A DNA stretch of 64,000 nucleotides from Asterella californica (GCA_036924285.1 JAYKYS010000007.1:3534001-3598000), one strand, 5' to 3'. Shown: positions 1 to 12,509, counted from the stretch's first letter. Numbers and translations are program-made. Notes: generated by a model not told the origin, from the letters alone.

Positions 1-1722
1 CAGGTTGGACATATAAATATTCACATCTTTCGTTGTCCTACATACAAAATTTGCCCACACAAATGTGGTACATCCAAATTCGTTATGCAGTTGATCTTCT
101 CCTTCTAATTCCTCCACCACCAAGGGTTTAGGATTTATGATTAGTTATCATCATCTTCATTTACATTCCAAGAAATTGCATCTATATATAGTTGCTATAT
201 TAATGTTCACCGATGCACTTTATCGAGAGTAGTCATCTCTCATCCAATACCTCAAACTTCCTTTGCACTCATGTTTCTTTCTTGGTTTTCATTTTCTATT
301 TGTTCTGCTGGGTTGATATGAAGACATATAAGGCTCGACTAAAGATAATTCATGAAAACGATAACACTTTAGATTTTTCTCATTTTTCTGTCTCAGAATT
401 AACTAGTATGGAAGATGTCCATACTAGACCTCTATATGTTATGACATTACGGACAATTGACACTTGTGATCGAGGATGCAAAATTATGCTCAATATGATC
501 CATGATGTTGAAATGAAATATATTCGTTCGTAAATTTTCTCTATGGTTCATCTCGGAGCCTATGTACTTTACATTGCCTAAAAGAAGTTTATAAATAAAA
601 ATGATATATCACATAGATAACCTTTGGAGCGGTCCAAGTATATATATATTAATATAAATGTATACATATGTATATGCGTACTTTTGTTTCTATAAAACTC
701 AGTAAAAAATGAAAAGACAACGTAGGGAATAATGTCTTCTTCAGACATACAATATAAGTGTTTTATTTTAGTATTTAAAAGTATACCTTCTTTTAAAGTT
801 TTAAATGTTTATGAATAAGACTAAAAAAATATCATCTCCAAAAGTTGTTAAATGTTTATAAATATGACGTGAACAACAATACAATGTTTAGGCATCGTAG
901 CTTGGCGTGGATGGCTAGGAGATGAAACACTGCAACCAAGGTTTGAGAAAGACTTTTAGGATAATTCTATAAACTGTAAATTAGACTTCACAATAGTGTA
1001 GAGTTTTTTAGTAGGCCAAATTAGTTTTTGAATCATCACCAATCAAACAACATGGAAGAAGTTATGGTGTCGTACTATTGGATGTGGAATATGTATTTGA
1101 GAACAAACTGGGTATATGACTATGAAAACTACGTAGGGTAAAGAAACACAAACAACAATGTACAAATATAAATTTATAACTAAAAAATCATAAATATGCA
1201 TACTTTTACTTATATCAATTATACACAACATTTATAAACAGACGCAATGGTATGTGATCTTTAGACAAAATCTAAAACCTTGAACTAACACTATCATTGC
1301 ATACTACTCCTCGAAAACTCCAATCCAATGCTACATATACAAACTTGTACGAACTATCGTAAAGGAAGTTAGAGCCACTATAAGTTACAGTCTCAAGTCA
1401 CAAAATTTCTCGAATCTATTATCAATACCTAAAATTGAAGAGTACAATCTTCATGAAAATCAAGTTATAAGTACTCGTAATCTCATCTACGGACCCCTTT
1501 GTGTGAAGTTAAGGTCCGCTCAAGTAATTTGTCGAAAGCTAGTAAAGTTTGATCAAAAATATTTAAATTTATCAAAATCTTCATATGGCAAAAACTCCTC
1601 CATGGTCACATTAGAAAACTCTTGAAAAAATCATTTATAATGATACATAGTTTGCTTGAATCTGAGCTATGTAGAAATAGTTATGCTTTTCCAAATCTTT
1701 TTGATCTCCTGGAGACATAAAT

Positions 1723-1740
1723 TATGCGAGATCTCGCATA
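1723..1740. repeat. Perfect 18-bp palindrome
   Basis: TATGCGAGATCTCGCATA is its own reverse complement. A near-copy, ATGCGAG-AG-CTCGCAT, lies at 2003-2018 about 280 bp away. Two such motifs in one stretch suggest a shared repeat element, perhaps an LTR or MITE remnant, but I cannot see its ends. Confidence 0.6.
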
Positions 1741-2002
1741 GTTGTGCGGTTCAGACATCTCCAACACCTCTAGTGGTGAAACTGGACAAAGTCTCTCACT
1801 ATTTTGTCGATAAATAAAATAATGAACTGAAAACTTCAAACATTTGTAGCTTATTCTCGTTGAGTGTAAAATATATCTATTTGGTATCAACGGAACGGGA
1901 TCAGAAAATACTATCCAACGGTACTACAAACTTCTGATTTTAATGTTTGTAACGACTTCTATGATCTATTTAAAGTATTGTGACATACAAAGGCAAAAAA
2001 TC

Positions 2003-2018
2003 ATGCGAGAGCTCGCAT
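2003..2018. repeat. Near-palindrome related to the 1723 motif
   Basis: Seven-base arms ATGCGAG and CTCGCAT flank a two-base centre. The arms match those of the 18-bp palindrome at 1723, and both are followed by 'agtt' in the same orientation. Confidence 0.5.
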
Positions 2019-5000
2019 AGTTTTGGTGCATAGAGCCCAAAATGGCAGAAAAGTTTACTCATCGGATCTTTAAGTCATGAAATTCAAGGTCAAAAATTTA
2101 GATAGCCTCTCGACGTGCTAACCCAAAACCTCTAGATTGAATCTTAAAACTCCTAGCTTTTATTGGAGGACTCGAGGACTAAAATCTAGGTGTCCTTGTC
2201 TGAGCTTACCAAGTATCACATGTAAGATTGCTAAGTGACACATATATTCGACTGCGAGGTGTCACACATGCAGAGTGACATCTCATCTAAATCCATCACC
2301 TCAGCCTTAATATCTCATCATCACTTCAACCTAGTCAGCAATCACCATGTCTGCATTTTGTCCAATCAGCACTGTGCTCTATCAGCATCACTGATACCAC
2401 GTCAACTGGTCAGATGCCTTGTCAACTTCACGACGTACGAACTATAATTTTAAACCGCATGTAATTTCATCATCGTAGCTCCTTTCTTGACAATCAAAAC
2501 ATCAACTTGACTTGCTCGACAAGGCCTACCCACTGCTGCTGTTAGAAGTATGTTTGAAACAAGTTGAGAAATTTTATCCCAAGATCTTGAATTTACACCA
2601 TGGTTGATCTATGATACGACAATATATATTCTAAGATTTAGGATTTTCAAATGCTAGGTGGTGTGTGTTACATAAAATGACGCGACTCATTTGACATGAT
2701 GTTATGATCATTTACATGCTATATAAATGACATATGAGATTTTGAATGATAACATGTTACGTGGAAAGATTTGATGTGACATTAAATCATAAGAACAAAC
2801 AAATATGAAGACGATTTTATAAGAGCTAAGTGTCATACCGCATGCTTGACATGTAGCTGGTCATGACTGCAACACATGAAGGGACCTAAGTGAAGTATAT
2901 AAAGCGAAGGAGACTCACTTTTTAGAATATTTATTGAAAAGACCGTTTAATTTCTGCAAAAATTCTTGAGACATTTTGGATCGGATGTTAAGATCAAGAT
3001 CAAACAATCAATCAGATGGATCGTGCATCCGAACAAGAAAGTATATAAAGGCTCGTACAATTTGTTAAGATTGAAGAAGAAGGTGCCGGTTTTTGTGAAG
3101 AGGTGCCGGTTTCTTCTCCAATGGACAAGAAAGTGCGTGAAGAGAAATGAGCTAAACCCTTGTTAGGATTGAAGGAGTGAGAGGTATGAGAAATATGAGA
3201 ATTGGATGAAAGTGCGTGCACTTTGGATCGTCAAAACAAAAGTGTACGAAGGATCGCTCACTTTTCTTATGAAAAGTATGACTGTACATTGACTTTAATT
3301 CTATGTATAAACTTATGTGTCAGGAGTTATTGCTACATTAGGTTAGATCCTCCCAAGAGATTTCAAATGAGATAAACATCGGTTAATTTGGATAAGTATT
3401 GAAGAAGCAACAACATGTTGAAGTCCAAGGAGTAATTATGCACTTATGAACAAATGTGTGCGACAGAACACACTTTTCTGTAAGGAATGGATTTCTCAGT
3501 CACTTTGATTCTAACTTTGTGTCGAAAAGTTTTTGCAAAGTACCTTCCGTTTCAGCTGAAATATCTATGGCTTGTAAAGCACTATAAGAACTTTCCAAGA
3601 CACAAAAAATCATAAACTTAGATGGTCGTAGCTTTGGCTTCCAAAGATAACGCACGCCAAGCATATTATTATAACATAAACCCTAGAATTGTAGTTCAAG
3701 GCAAGATGGTAGTTCACACCATCTTTTGTGTACTAGGATAATGTGTAGAAATATTGTTAGGATGTCTGCTCCGTAATTATAGGGATAGACTTATTATGAA
3801 AATGAAATTATCGAAGATTATGAATTCCTTAACTACAATATTTTTTAGAGATTACAAATTAACACCGTTCATGCAATTGAATGACTTGTCATTTAGGTAC
3901 TAAAGTTAGAGTTTCCGGCTATCTTTTTGTATAGTTTTAATACGATCTCCGACATATGTTCTGTGACAAGACGTTTCGTCTACTGGGAGATATATAGTCC
4001 AGAAATTTTCTTAGTATTGTAATGAAGTATTACTTGTAACATAGTTTACTACAGTTAAAAACTCTACACATGAACTGTGATTACCAAAACACACGGCAAT
4101 GACAAGGTCATAAAGAGACGACAAAAAACCTTAAAGAGCTTGTTAAGTGGGGGTCGTGAACTATAGGATGAGCTCTTTTGTCTCTCTCTTTTTGCTTTTA
4201 ATTTCGAGATAAGAAGAGAAGTCTGGCGGATGAGAGAGGATTGTACGTGCAGAGAGGTGTAGGTTGAGCCCAACATCATGCACAATGAGGAAAAAACATG
4301 AGAGGAAACTATGATAATGGTTATGAGTTAGTGATAGTGTGAGAGTTATTGTGTTTAGTCAAGTTGTTAATTTTGTAATTAGTCTATATGACTGAAGAAT
4401 CAACAACTCTAGAGTCAAGGTTAGATTTCTAGAAGAAATATAGTGTTGCAGTAAAAATGTTCACTGTAGAGTTTCAACATTAGTGAAGTTTTGCTACTCG
4501 AGGAGTCGTCCGTGACTTTGTATGTGAACAAACATTGTGTAAAGTATATGAGATATGATTATCGCTTATGTGAGAATAAAGTTTGAATGAGCTAAATTGC
4601 AAGCATATGGTATGGTGATAACTCATTCTCTTTTCAGTTACTTTGATTTTCTATTTTTAAACTTCTAGTAGAGTTCTTGGTCTTGATTGTGACTTCCATT
4701 TACCTTTAGAAGCGATACGTGAACGGAGAGGTACTCTCTTCTGAAACTACTTATAAAAAATATGAAATTTGATAACTGTTAGACTCGAATTAGAACCACT
4801 CACTAGTACTCTGAGGATTTTAGGTTCTAATATGGAGTATTAGAACACTAATGGAGACTTTCAAGACTTCGGATTGGAAAGGACTGAAGGAATTTGAGCA
4901 ACGCTTTCGTTACAAGTGATCAAGTAAGAATGCAGCTCTCATCAAGAACTGAATATAAATTTTGTTTTTTATTGTTTATGATGGTGATTATCCAGATATA

Positions 5001-5429
5001 TTTAATGAAAATAATCAATTTCATAATATTTTATTTTTCTTCTAACAGCTTTCCAACTATTTCATGTCTGAAGTTTCATCACTTAATACAGATGTGTGGA
5101 ATGTGATATGTACGACGGTGTACGAAGTGTAATGGAATAAAACCATATATGTTTTCATATAATTATTCGCACTAAATTATAATAATTTACATTTTTCTCC
5201 TCACCCGAAAAAGTAAGTTAACTAAAATACGCATGATATAAGTGCACACATGAATAACTAAAACATATTTGCACACATATAATCACTACGGTAATTCTAT
5301 GTAGGATATCAAACATAAAAGTCCGAATGTAGTTTTTATTACCTATCCTACGTGGTCCGTAAAGTAGGGAGTTATCAAGCACAAAGGGATAGTGCGGACT
5401 AGCCCTAACGACTAGCACCCACTGTGAAC

Positions 5430-5765
5430 ACAGTACAGCACAGTAGTCTCGAGCCGCATTGACGGGGTAACCTTTCCAGGATTTTCGCGGGCAGTCTCAC
5501 TCTTGCCGACGCAAGAGGACTTTGACGGGACTAGCAGGTCAATCTGCCAGTGGGTGTGTGAAGCGAATCTGTAGGAAGAGTACAGTGTATAGAGTGGGGC
5601 GCACTGGGGGCTAAGTCTACCCTATATGGTCGAAGCGGATTGGCTGTTTGAGTCATGTGATGTTTTCCACACGCGAACCTCGTGGAATCAGGGCTAGGCT
5701 GGGGCCGTTACTGTATCAAGTTGCTTCGCAAACGCCAAAATTAGCAGTTGAGTTTGTAAGTTGTT
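5430..5765. other. GC-richer segment next to LINE tails
   Basis: Base composition rises sharply compared with both flanks, and the segment runs directly into a LINE tail copy. This suggests mobile-element-derived DNA. An open frame at 5648-5860 runs across the junction into the tail and has no recognisable motif, so I do not call it a gene. Confidence 0.3.
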
Positions 5766-5769
5766 TGAG

Positions 5770-5898
5770 TTTTTACTTACTCATGTGTGACATTATAGAG
5801 GCGATAGGTTACTTTAGAGTTATTTTAGGCTACTTTACTTTAGGCTACTTTAGAGCTTGATGAGGTCTTCCCATCCGTTTGCTATTCATTGAGTCGCG
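5770..5898 (+). mobile_element. Degenerate LINE 3'-tail copy A
   Basis: The stretch from 'gacattatagaggcgatagg' resembles the end of the LINE ORF at 9210. It then continues into the LINE tail 'gatgaggtcttcccatccg' and 'tgctattcattg', ending at GTCGCG (5893-5898). Part of the tail is missing between the two blocks. This is a 5'-truncated copy in the opposite orientation to the full element. Confidence 0.7.
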
Positions 5899-5909
5899 TT
5901 TTTTTCTCT

Positions 5910-6038
5910 TTAGAGCTACCGATAGCGATAGTGGGTGTTTTTCTTTTCGAGACGTTAGTTGCTTGACACTTCGGGTCCTTCTTTCCTTTGTAAAGTTTGA
6001 TGAAATCTTTCCATCCGTTGGTTATTCATTGTGTCGCG
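5910..6038 (+). mobile_element. LINE 3'-tail copy B, directly behind copy A
   Basis: It begins with 'ttagagctaccgatagcg', homologous to the last ORF codons of the full LINE, and ends at GTCGCG (6033-6038). It starts about a dozen T-rich bases after copy A ends, so two independent insertions, or one tandem event, lie end to end in the same direction. Confidence 0.75.
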
Positions 6039-6039
6039 T

Positions 6040-8640
6040 GATTCTCTTCCCGCAGTTGGGTTTGTAAGTTCAGACCTTTTTCTTTTCAGTTAGTTATTCC
6101 TGGAGTTGGATTCTTCGTCCCAACTCGATTAACTTTTTCCCAAGTCCCAACAGACGGACGGTGACCTGGGTCTCAAAGGATGTAAGCAACTCAAAAGGAA
6201 AAGAATAGTTAATTATTGAGAGTGGAAGTAGCTACAGAAGTACACTTGGGAAATAAGTTTAAACTAGTTATAATTGAAGAATATTAGAGAAAATTATAGA
6301 TAATTATAGGATAGAAAATTATATTCACTATTGATTGTAATATAGTTCTGAGGAAGAGTAGATCACAGTGATATGGAAAGTAATTTGAGAATATTGTTCA
6401 AAGATGTATAATGAACATGAAGAAAGAACCAAATGAGGAAACTTGAGAAGAAAGAGAGTGAATCTAACTTTGCACTTAAAAACAGTTTTTAATTTTATAT
6501 TTCAAACGTAGAAAGAAACAGTCACTTGGATGCAGATCCGCAACAAACGGACAATAAAACTATAAACTAAGGAACAGGAGTTGCTCCCGCTCTGAAATAT
6601 TCTATTTTTGTCTCTTAAAAAACGTTTTGTTTTAACTTGATATTCATTTTTCCTAAATAATTATAGAGAAATGAAGATGTGGAGGGGAAAATTACGATGG
6701 AAATGAAACGCGATTGTACACGTGAAATAATTAACCGTGAACTTCCCATGATCAGATGGTCGATTTGTGTCAAATAGGGGATTTTAGAGTGTCAATCTTT
6801 CATATTCCGAGTTAAAGTTGATATGTTGGATCAGTCCTCAGCTTAGTTTGCCTTTGTCTATCTCGTTTATGTCCAAGATACATATTCACGATTACGTGTA
6901 GTCCCTCGAATTATCTCTAACTTGATGTATTGTACTATTTTCTCCCAAAAAATTACATGTCTTCATAATCCATTCATAGACTCTTTATGAGAGTATACAG
7001 ACTATGCTTTGACTTTCAACTTTCACTCTTGAATGATATTACTAGCATATAATTTACTTCGACTTATAATTCTTTGAGAAACCGTATGAGATTATGATCT
7101 AATGAGTATTGGTCTGGATTTTTTAGAGAATCATTTCTATGCTTTTGATTTGAATCTGTATCTTTAGGGTGTCTTGATGTAAGTCCAAAGTTTATATGTT
7201 TTTTCCTACCGGTTGACAAGCATCGATGCTAGTTTTCACATCCAACTTTGTTCGATGCTCCGTTCTCAAATTGAAACATTGTCTTGGTGTAACCTACCCT
7301 CATATGGTTTTTCAACAGCTACGAGGCTCACTACACTCAACTTACATTTATGTAAAAGATTAAAGATCACTCTTATTGGATCCATGTAATTAAAGTTAAA
7401 GTTCCTTGATTAAAATAAAGTTCCTTGATTTGCTAGTTAGAAATCTTGTACCCTGAATATATGTAGTATAATCTAGTTAGGACTCTAAAATCTCTCATAT
7501 CAAAACTAAATTGTCATGTTTTATTTCAAGGAAATATATGTTTTAGATATTGATTACAAGATATAGATAATTCTACAAATTTTCAAAGTGTGAAACCCTT
7601 GGGAACCTCACCCTTATAAGTAAATACTAATCACCAACACTTTATTTGATGAATATATATATCAATCAGAATGAAACCAGTTATATGTTACCATCAATAT
7701 ACATATGGTAAACCATTTCAAGCTACTGTGGAAAAATATATTAAAATAAAAGAAAAAAGATTATGCAAAAAGCACTCTAATTAGTCTCATAAGCAATATT
7801 GGATGAACTATTTATAGTTATCATAGGCTCAGACTTGGTAAATTATATTACTGTGCCCTAATTATATCCAAAACAGAATGAAAATTGAAGAAAATTATTG
7901 AAAATGCAAGAGAATCGTACGTGTGAAAATAACAAGTCATTATATAAGTAAGCAAAATTGATCATAACTGGCCAAGAGCCGTTTTGTAGTTCGTTCAAGA
8001 TATATTGTAATTAACATGTCAAAGAAAAAATAAAAGAAAATCAAGAAGACACATAAGCCATGTTTTTAGATAATATATATTCTTTCTAATATATAAATGG
8101 GTTTTGAGAGAATTTACAGCTTACTAATATGCATAGCAGTGGCGGTTCCGGTCAGAGGAAAGATAAAGGACAAGCGGGAAAAGCGTTTAGAAATTCTTGG
8201 TCGTGATTCGTGCATTTCTGGTTTTCTGACTGCATTTCCATGGGTATTGATAAAATGTAATTAAGAAAGAATAAAAATTTTCTTTGTTCGAGCAAAGAGG
8301 TATCGGGGAGAAAATATCCACGAGACAAGTTAGACCAATTTCAGGTTAGAAACATAAATTTAAACTATTTTTAAATGAGATTTATTTTCAAATATTTAGA
8401 TTATTCATTTTATAGATAAAGTCTTACAGACACCTGTACAAAACGAACACATATAGTATGGGTCAGAATAAAAATGTACGAATAAGCATGCTCCATGCGA
8501 TACGTTTTTATGTTACATGAAATATTGTAACAGTTATATGAATATTCTAGACTAAGTATAAATAAAATCAAAAGTAATAATTTAAATGTTATATATTAGT
8601 TATCCAAAAATTGTAGAGACAGTTGTTGAAAAACGCATAA
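6040..8640. other. AT-rich region without supported genes
   Basis: No open frame above 60 codons is supported on either strand, and no repeat longer than a small local duplication (near 7398-7430, 'aaagttccttgatt' twice) is visible. I see nothing else. Confidence 0.6.
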
Positions 8641-8664
8641 ACGCTGTGCAGGTCTATTCTATGC

Positions 8665-8755
8665 GCTTCAGAGGGTACAAGTGCGGGAGATTACAGCACT
8701 CTTCCATCTTCAGATGGAAGAGGTGAATATGAAGGTGCCAGAATACAACATTGGC
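8665..8755. repeat. Hairpin-bearing repeat, family member 1
   Basis: It contains 'gcgcttcagagggtacaag' followed by the hairpin CTTCCATCT-TC-AGATGGAAG (8702-8721) and 'gaggtgaatatgaaggtgc'. Related blocks in the same order occur at about 40778-40925, and a related hairpin occurs at 27268-27290. It is probably a short non-autonomous repeat. Termini and class are not determined. Confidence 0.5.
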
Positions 8756-9099
8756 GATAAGTATACTAAAGATTCTAGTTAATATAATTTTATTTTAAAA
8801 ACGAAATGTTTTGATTTAAACCTCTGATTGAGTACAAATGGAACAAATGGAACTCCCTCGTTTTAAGTGAACACTTTAAAGTCAATCAAGTTGTCTATAA
8901 AATAGTTTACACTGAATAAATTTCCGTGCAGCATGAACTCCTAGTGATTCTCTGCCCGCTTGGTGTTAACAAAAGGATAAAAAATATTAAACGAAAATTG
9001 TGTAATAAGCTAAAGGTAACATTCAAAGTTATAAGCTAGTGTTAACTAGAGATACATAGATCCTAGATGTACAGTTCGTATGATCACAAGGCACAAACG

Positions 9100-12000
9100 C
9101 GCGACCCAATGAATAGCAAACGGATGGGAAGACCTCATCAAGCCTCACAAGGGAAAGAAAGGACCCGAAGGGCCAAGCAACAACCACCCCGAAGGGAAGA
9201 ACATCGGGACTAAGCCCCGCTATCAGTAGCTCTAAAATCGCCTGTCGCACCTATAATATCGGAGATCAAAAAATCAGTACCTCTAGAAACAACTGGCGCA
9301 CCTGAAGAGGCATCACCTACTGCGATTGCCCTCCTGTGAACTGCTCCTGCTAAAGCTCTCTGTAGAGCAATGGAAACTCGCTGTCGGAAAAACATGGTGC
9401 AGAAAGAAAGAGAAAGTGGAACTCCCTGGCGCCTCTCATGATAGGCTCTAGCACAGTCTCTCAAGAAGACGTCGAACTCCAAACATGTTGATCCGTATAT
9501 CTCCATAGCTAAAGGGATGAAGCGATGTCCCACTTGCATACCCCTGTACTTGGTCACCTTCGCACAGGTGATCACCCATCCTGGGGGATGGGTGATCACC
9601 TGTGCCGCTACTGAGTCCCGTGTCGGATCCGTGACAACCACATCAGCCACTGAGATCTGATCCTCTCTCATCATGTATAGGTCAGCTCTCACTGATCCTC
9701 CTGTCTGAAGGGCATACCAACGCTCTCTCCACGTCATGTGACCGCTCTCCCGTGCTAAGGCAAACACGACGTCTCTGATGGCATCGTGGGTAGCTATCCG
9801 CTCTCCACCATGAGGACATCGAGCAAGATGACGACCCGATGTGTCGAGCGAGACACCGCACTCGCAAGTGGATAGTGCCGAAGCAACAGGCTGTACCAAG
9901 CCTAGGCGGAACCTCATCGCTGTAGAGAAGATAGTCGGTGCGAGTCGGAACGCTCTAATGCAAGGTCGAGCTATGAGCCAAGAGCCTGCGTCCTTGCCCG
10001 AACAAGAGCGGAGTCGAGCTCTAGTATCCCGTGAGATGGAAGAATCCACTAAGAGAGCATGGAGAACCTGCTGGAAGTGGTGCCCCGTCAGAGAAGACTG
10101 TAGTCCGCGAGATCCATCGGTAGCTAAGGTATCGAATCGAGGGTGTGCCTCACGTGCCTCAAGAGTCAGGCCATCTCTTGCCTCACGGAGACACATCTGT
10201 AGTGGGTAAGAACCATCCTCCACCTCTGTCACGTAGCTCTCTAGAATAGGTCTATCTCGCACGAGAAAACGACAACAGAGCCAAGGTGCTGAGAGGGCCC
10301 AACTACCCAAAAAGGCTGCCGGAGCAGTCTCCTCCATGGATAATAAGCCCACTCCGCCACATGATATCGGCAAAGATGTCTGCCTATGTGCGAGAGGTCC
10401 TGCCACACAGTCAAAAGTCCCCGATCCTATGATGTCGCCAAACACCCTCATGATCTTCCTATCAAACTCTCTGAGGCGCGAGATGAAGATAGGAGATGGA
10501 GGTACTGTGCGGAGTAAGTAACTCGGACGCCGCGCAATGGAAGAGTAAAGGATACCAAAGGCGACTTGAGGATCCTCCAACATAGGGAGATCCTCAATAT
10601 GCAAAACGTCCTCCGCTAGAGCAACATCTAAGAATCGAGAGACAAAGTCCTCTGTACCCACAGGTACTCCGAGGATGCGTAAACCATCAGTGGGGATAAC
10701 AAATCCCTCCGGGAGCTGTAGGTCCGACGGTATACCTATGGGAGACCAAGCCTTGCACTTTGACACCTTCACCCTCAGCCCTACCAAGGCCAATTGAGAG
10801 ACAAGGTGGTCAAAGGCAACACCGACTTGGTCCGCCGGACCTACGATGTGCGTATCATCGGCTAGAGATGGAAAAACACAACTTGGAGCAGCCAAGACGA
10901 TGGCCAAGAGAGCTCTGTAGTGAGCTAAGGCAAAGAGGGGTCCACCCAAAGGATCTCCCTGACGAGTACCTGCAGCGGAGCTGATGACTGAAACCCCCTC
11001 TATCGTAGGACCGTGCTGGTAGTAAAGAGAAGAAGGAGAACCATAGAAGGATCGCACGAAAGGGATCAGACCCGCCAGAGATCCCCCACCATCCATGAGC
11101 TCCCTAAAGATGGAAGCGAGAGAAACGCTATTAAAGGCGTTTTCCACGTCCACTTGTAGGACCACCCAATCGAGATGGATGTCCAAGAGAGCTCTAATGC
11201 CGAAAGACACAGACTCACAACCTCCCGGTGTCGCAACTCCAAACTGATGTGGGCAAAGGTGGTCCTGAAAAGTATCTCGAAGCTGAAGGACAATGGTACG
11301 ACTGATAAGTCGTAAGAGAATCTCGCCGATGGCTATCGGTCGAATCCCTCCACCATCCTTCGTCATGGCCAAAAGTCTAGCTGCCCCTAGTACCTGAGCT
11401 ATAGACTGAGGAATATGTCCCTGAGCTACTGCTGCCGCTACCTGAAAAAGCTCCGTGAAACCACTAGAGGGGTCGTCTGTCTGAAAACAATCCCGTAGGT
11501 GCTCGTAGACCATCCCAGACAGACCTCCAGAAGATAGACGTGGAGCTGTACACAAGGCCTGGGCAAACAAAGATCTATCGAGACATAATGGCTCCTCAGG
11601 CTGATAGTCCTGAACCTCAGGTGGTGGAGGATCATCCGATGAGGGGTGAAGGGAACGCAACGCAGCGATCGTCTCCTCGGTAGGACATGCCAATGACAAA
11701 GGATGCAATGCTCTAGCAGCTCTACTGTACTCTCCAGCTTGACCTAACATCCTACAGCGTCGTATGCGAGCGGAAGATGAGACATCACATGTAGAGGCAG
11801 ACTCACTCCTACCTCGTACCGCACGGACTGATTCCTCCTGTAAGGACGCCCAATCACCAGCACGGAATCTCCGAAGACGGGCCGCCACCTCCCGATGTCC
11901 TCCTCTGCCACCTCGAGTATAACGGAGACACCATCGAGGAAGTAGAAGAAATAGTAACCATGCCGCCTCGTCCTTGGTGTTCCGTGCCAACATGTCGAGA

Positions 12001-12470
12001 GGTAGACGAAATGCTTGTCTCACCTCGTCATGAAGAGCACGAGGTAACCGATGGAACAAACGCGGACAAGGGAAACTCGTCTCGAACAAACTCAGAATAG
12101 TGCCAGAGTGGAGTCTCATCCACTCCCACGACTCTGGAGGAACTCCAGGAAGAAGGGCTAATGGTGCCATAGTGACTGCACGTGTAGACCTCCGATCTCG
12201 GCTAACTTGGGCATCCCATGTGGTCGTATCATAGCTCTTGTGCATTTTTCCCACATGAGATTTTACTCCTTGCGAAGTAAATAACTGATTGCACACCGGA
12301 CATGGTGTGTCTCGAATCAGTCTCGATCTCATGGGAGAGAGAGTACCCATAGCTAGAGAAAAACGATATCCGATCAAACGGTAATCATAACAGAAACATC
12401 TCCAAAAAGAAAAAGGAACATAGAAAAATAAGAACAACAAAAATAAAAAAAGAGAAAACGAAGAAAAAAA
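9100..12470 (-). mobile_element. RLE-type LINE, apparently full length
   Basis: A single long ORF is followed by a roughly 110-bp 3' tail that ends at the motif GTCGCG (reverse complement at 9100-9105). The same tail end is shared by copies at 5898, 6038, 14138 and 25604, which defines the 3' terminus from within the window. No poly(A) follows the shared end. This fits R2-like elements, which often lack one. The 5' boundary is not defined; a purine-rich A/GAA tract (about 12440-12500) lies just upstream of the ORF. I found no clear target-site duplication. The element is richer in GC than the surrounding DNA, consistent with recent arrival. Confidence 0.8.
9210..12350 (-). CDS. LINE polyprotein: C2H2 finger, RT, RLE endonuclease
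   Basis: This is an uninterrupted frame of about 1046 codons from the ATG at 12350. I chose that start because it opens just before the finger; upstream codons are low-complexity. Near residue 17 there is a C2H2 finger (CPVCNQLF then HVGKMH). In the middle is a non-LTR reverse transcriptase: 'KDGGGIRPIAIGEILLRLIS', 'VDVENAFNSV', 'GTRQGDPLGGPLFALA' and the catalytic SLADDTH, with LADD in place of the common FADD/YADD. Near the C-terminus a zinc knuckle (CECG, then H and C in GRHLARCPHGG) precedes RADLYM and VADVVVTD. These match the layout of the restriction-like endonuclease of R2-type LINEs. No APE endonuclease is seen. With no stops or frameshifts it may be active. Known-family statements are from memory; the clade is not resolved. 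Confidence 0.88.
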   Translation of the reverse strand: MGTLSPMRSRLIRDTPCPVCNQLFTSQGVKSHVGKMHKSYDTTTWDAQVSRDRRSTRAVTMAPLALLPGVPPESWEWMRLHSGTILSLFETSFPCPRLFHRLPRALHDEVRQAFRLPLDMLARNTKDEAAWLLFLLLPRWCLRYTRGGRGGHREVAARLRRFRAGDWASLQEESVRAVRGRSESASTCDVSSSARIRRCRMLGQAGEYSRAARALHPLSLACPTEETIAALRSLHPSSDDPPPPEVQDYQPEEPLCLDRSLFAQALCTAPRLSSGGLSGMVYEHLRDCFQTDDPSSGFTELFQVAAAVAQGHIPQSIAQVLGAARLLAMTKDGGGIRPIAIGEILLRLISRTIVLQLRDTFQDHLCPHQFGVATPGGCESVSFGIRALLDIHLDWVVLQVDVENAFNSVSLASIFRELMDGGGSLAGLIPFVRSFYGSPSSLYYQHGPTIEGVSVISSAAGTRQGDPLGGPLFALAHYRALLAIVLAAPSCVFPSLADDTHIVGPADQVGVAFDHLVSQLALVGLRVKVSKCKAWSPIGIPSDLQLPEGFVIPTDGLRILGVPVGTEDFVSRFLDVALAEDVLHIEDLPMLEDPQVAFGILYSSIARRPSYLLRTVPPSPIFISRLREFDRKIMRVFGDIIGSGTFDCVAGPLAHRQTSLPISCGGVGLLSMEETAPAAFLGSWALSAPWLCCRFLVRDRPILESYVTEVEDGSYPLQMCLREARDGLTLEAREAHPRFDTLATDGSRGLQSSLTGHHFQQVLHALLVDSSISRDTRARLRSCSGKDAGSWLIARPCIRAFRLAPTIFSTAMRFRLGLVQPVASALSTCECGVSLDTSGRHLARCPHGGERIATHDAIRDVVFALARESGHMTWRERWYALQTGGSVRADLYMMREDQISVADVVVTDPTRDSVAAQVITHPPGWVITCAKVTKYRGMQVGHRFIPLAMEIYGSTCLEFDVFLRDCARAYHERRQGVPLSLSFCTMFFRQRVSIALQRALAGAVHRRAIAVGDASSGAPVVSRGTDFLISDIIGATGDFRATDSGA

Positions 12471-12505
12471 AAAAAAAAGAAGAAGAAGAAGAAAAGAAGA
12501 AAGAA
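12436..12505. repeat. A/GAA purine-rich tract
   Basis: A run of A's followed by (GAA)n lies just 5' of the LINE ORF on the LINE strand (read there as TTC/T). It may be the LINE 5' end, a pre-existing microsatellite target, or a pyrimidine-rich leader. Confidence 0.6.
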
Positions 12506-12509
12506 GAAC

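Larger units (their letters stand above)
1..5400. other. AT-rich region without supported genes
   Basis: No reading frame here has a recognisable domain, convincing splice structure or coding-like composition. All open frames are under about 110 codons, which is expected by chance in AT-rich DNA. The only structure I see is the pair of palindromic motifs near 1723 and 2003. I read it as intergenic DNA, probably old mobile-element debris. Confidence 0.6.

Noticed and set aside
213..533. 106-codon open frame, plus strand
   Set aside because: No motif, hydrophobic AT-rich start and no splice context; its length is within chance for this composition.
9029..9250. 73-codon minus-strand frame through the LINE tail
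   Set aside because: It overlaps the LINE 3' tail in another frame. The similar frames in other tail copies reflect DNA homology, not coding.
9841..10984. Plus-strand open frames opposite the LINE ORF
   Set aside because: They are antisense shadows of the intact LINE polyprotein.
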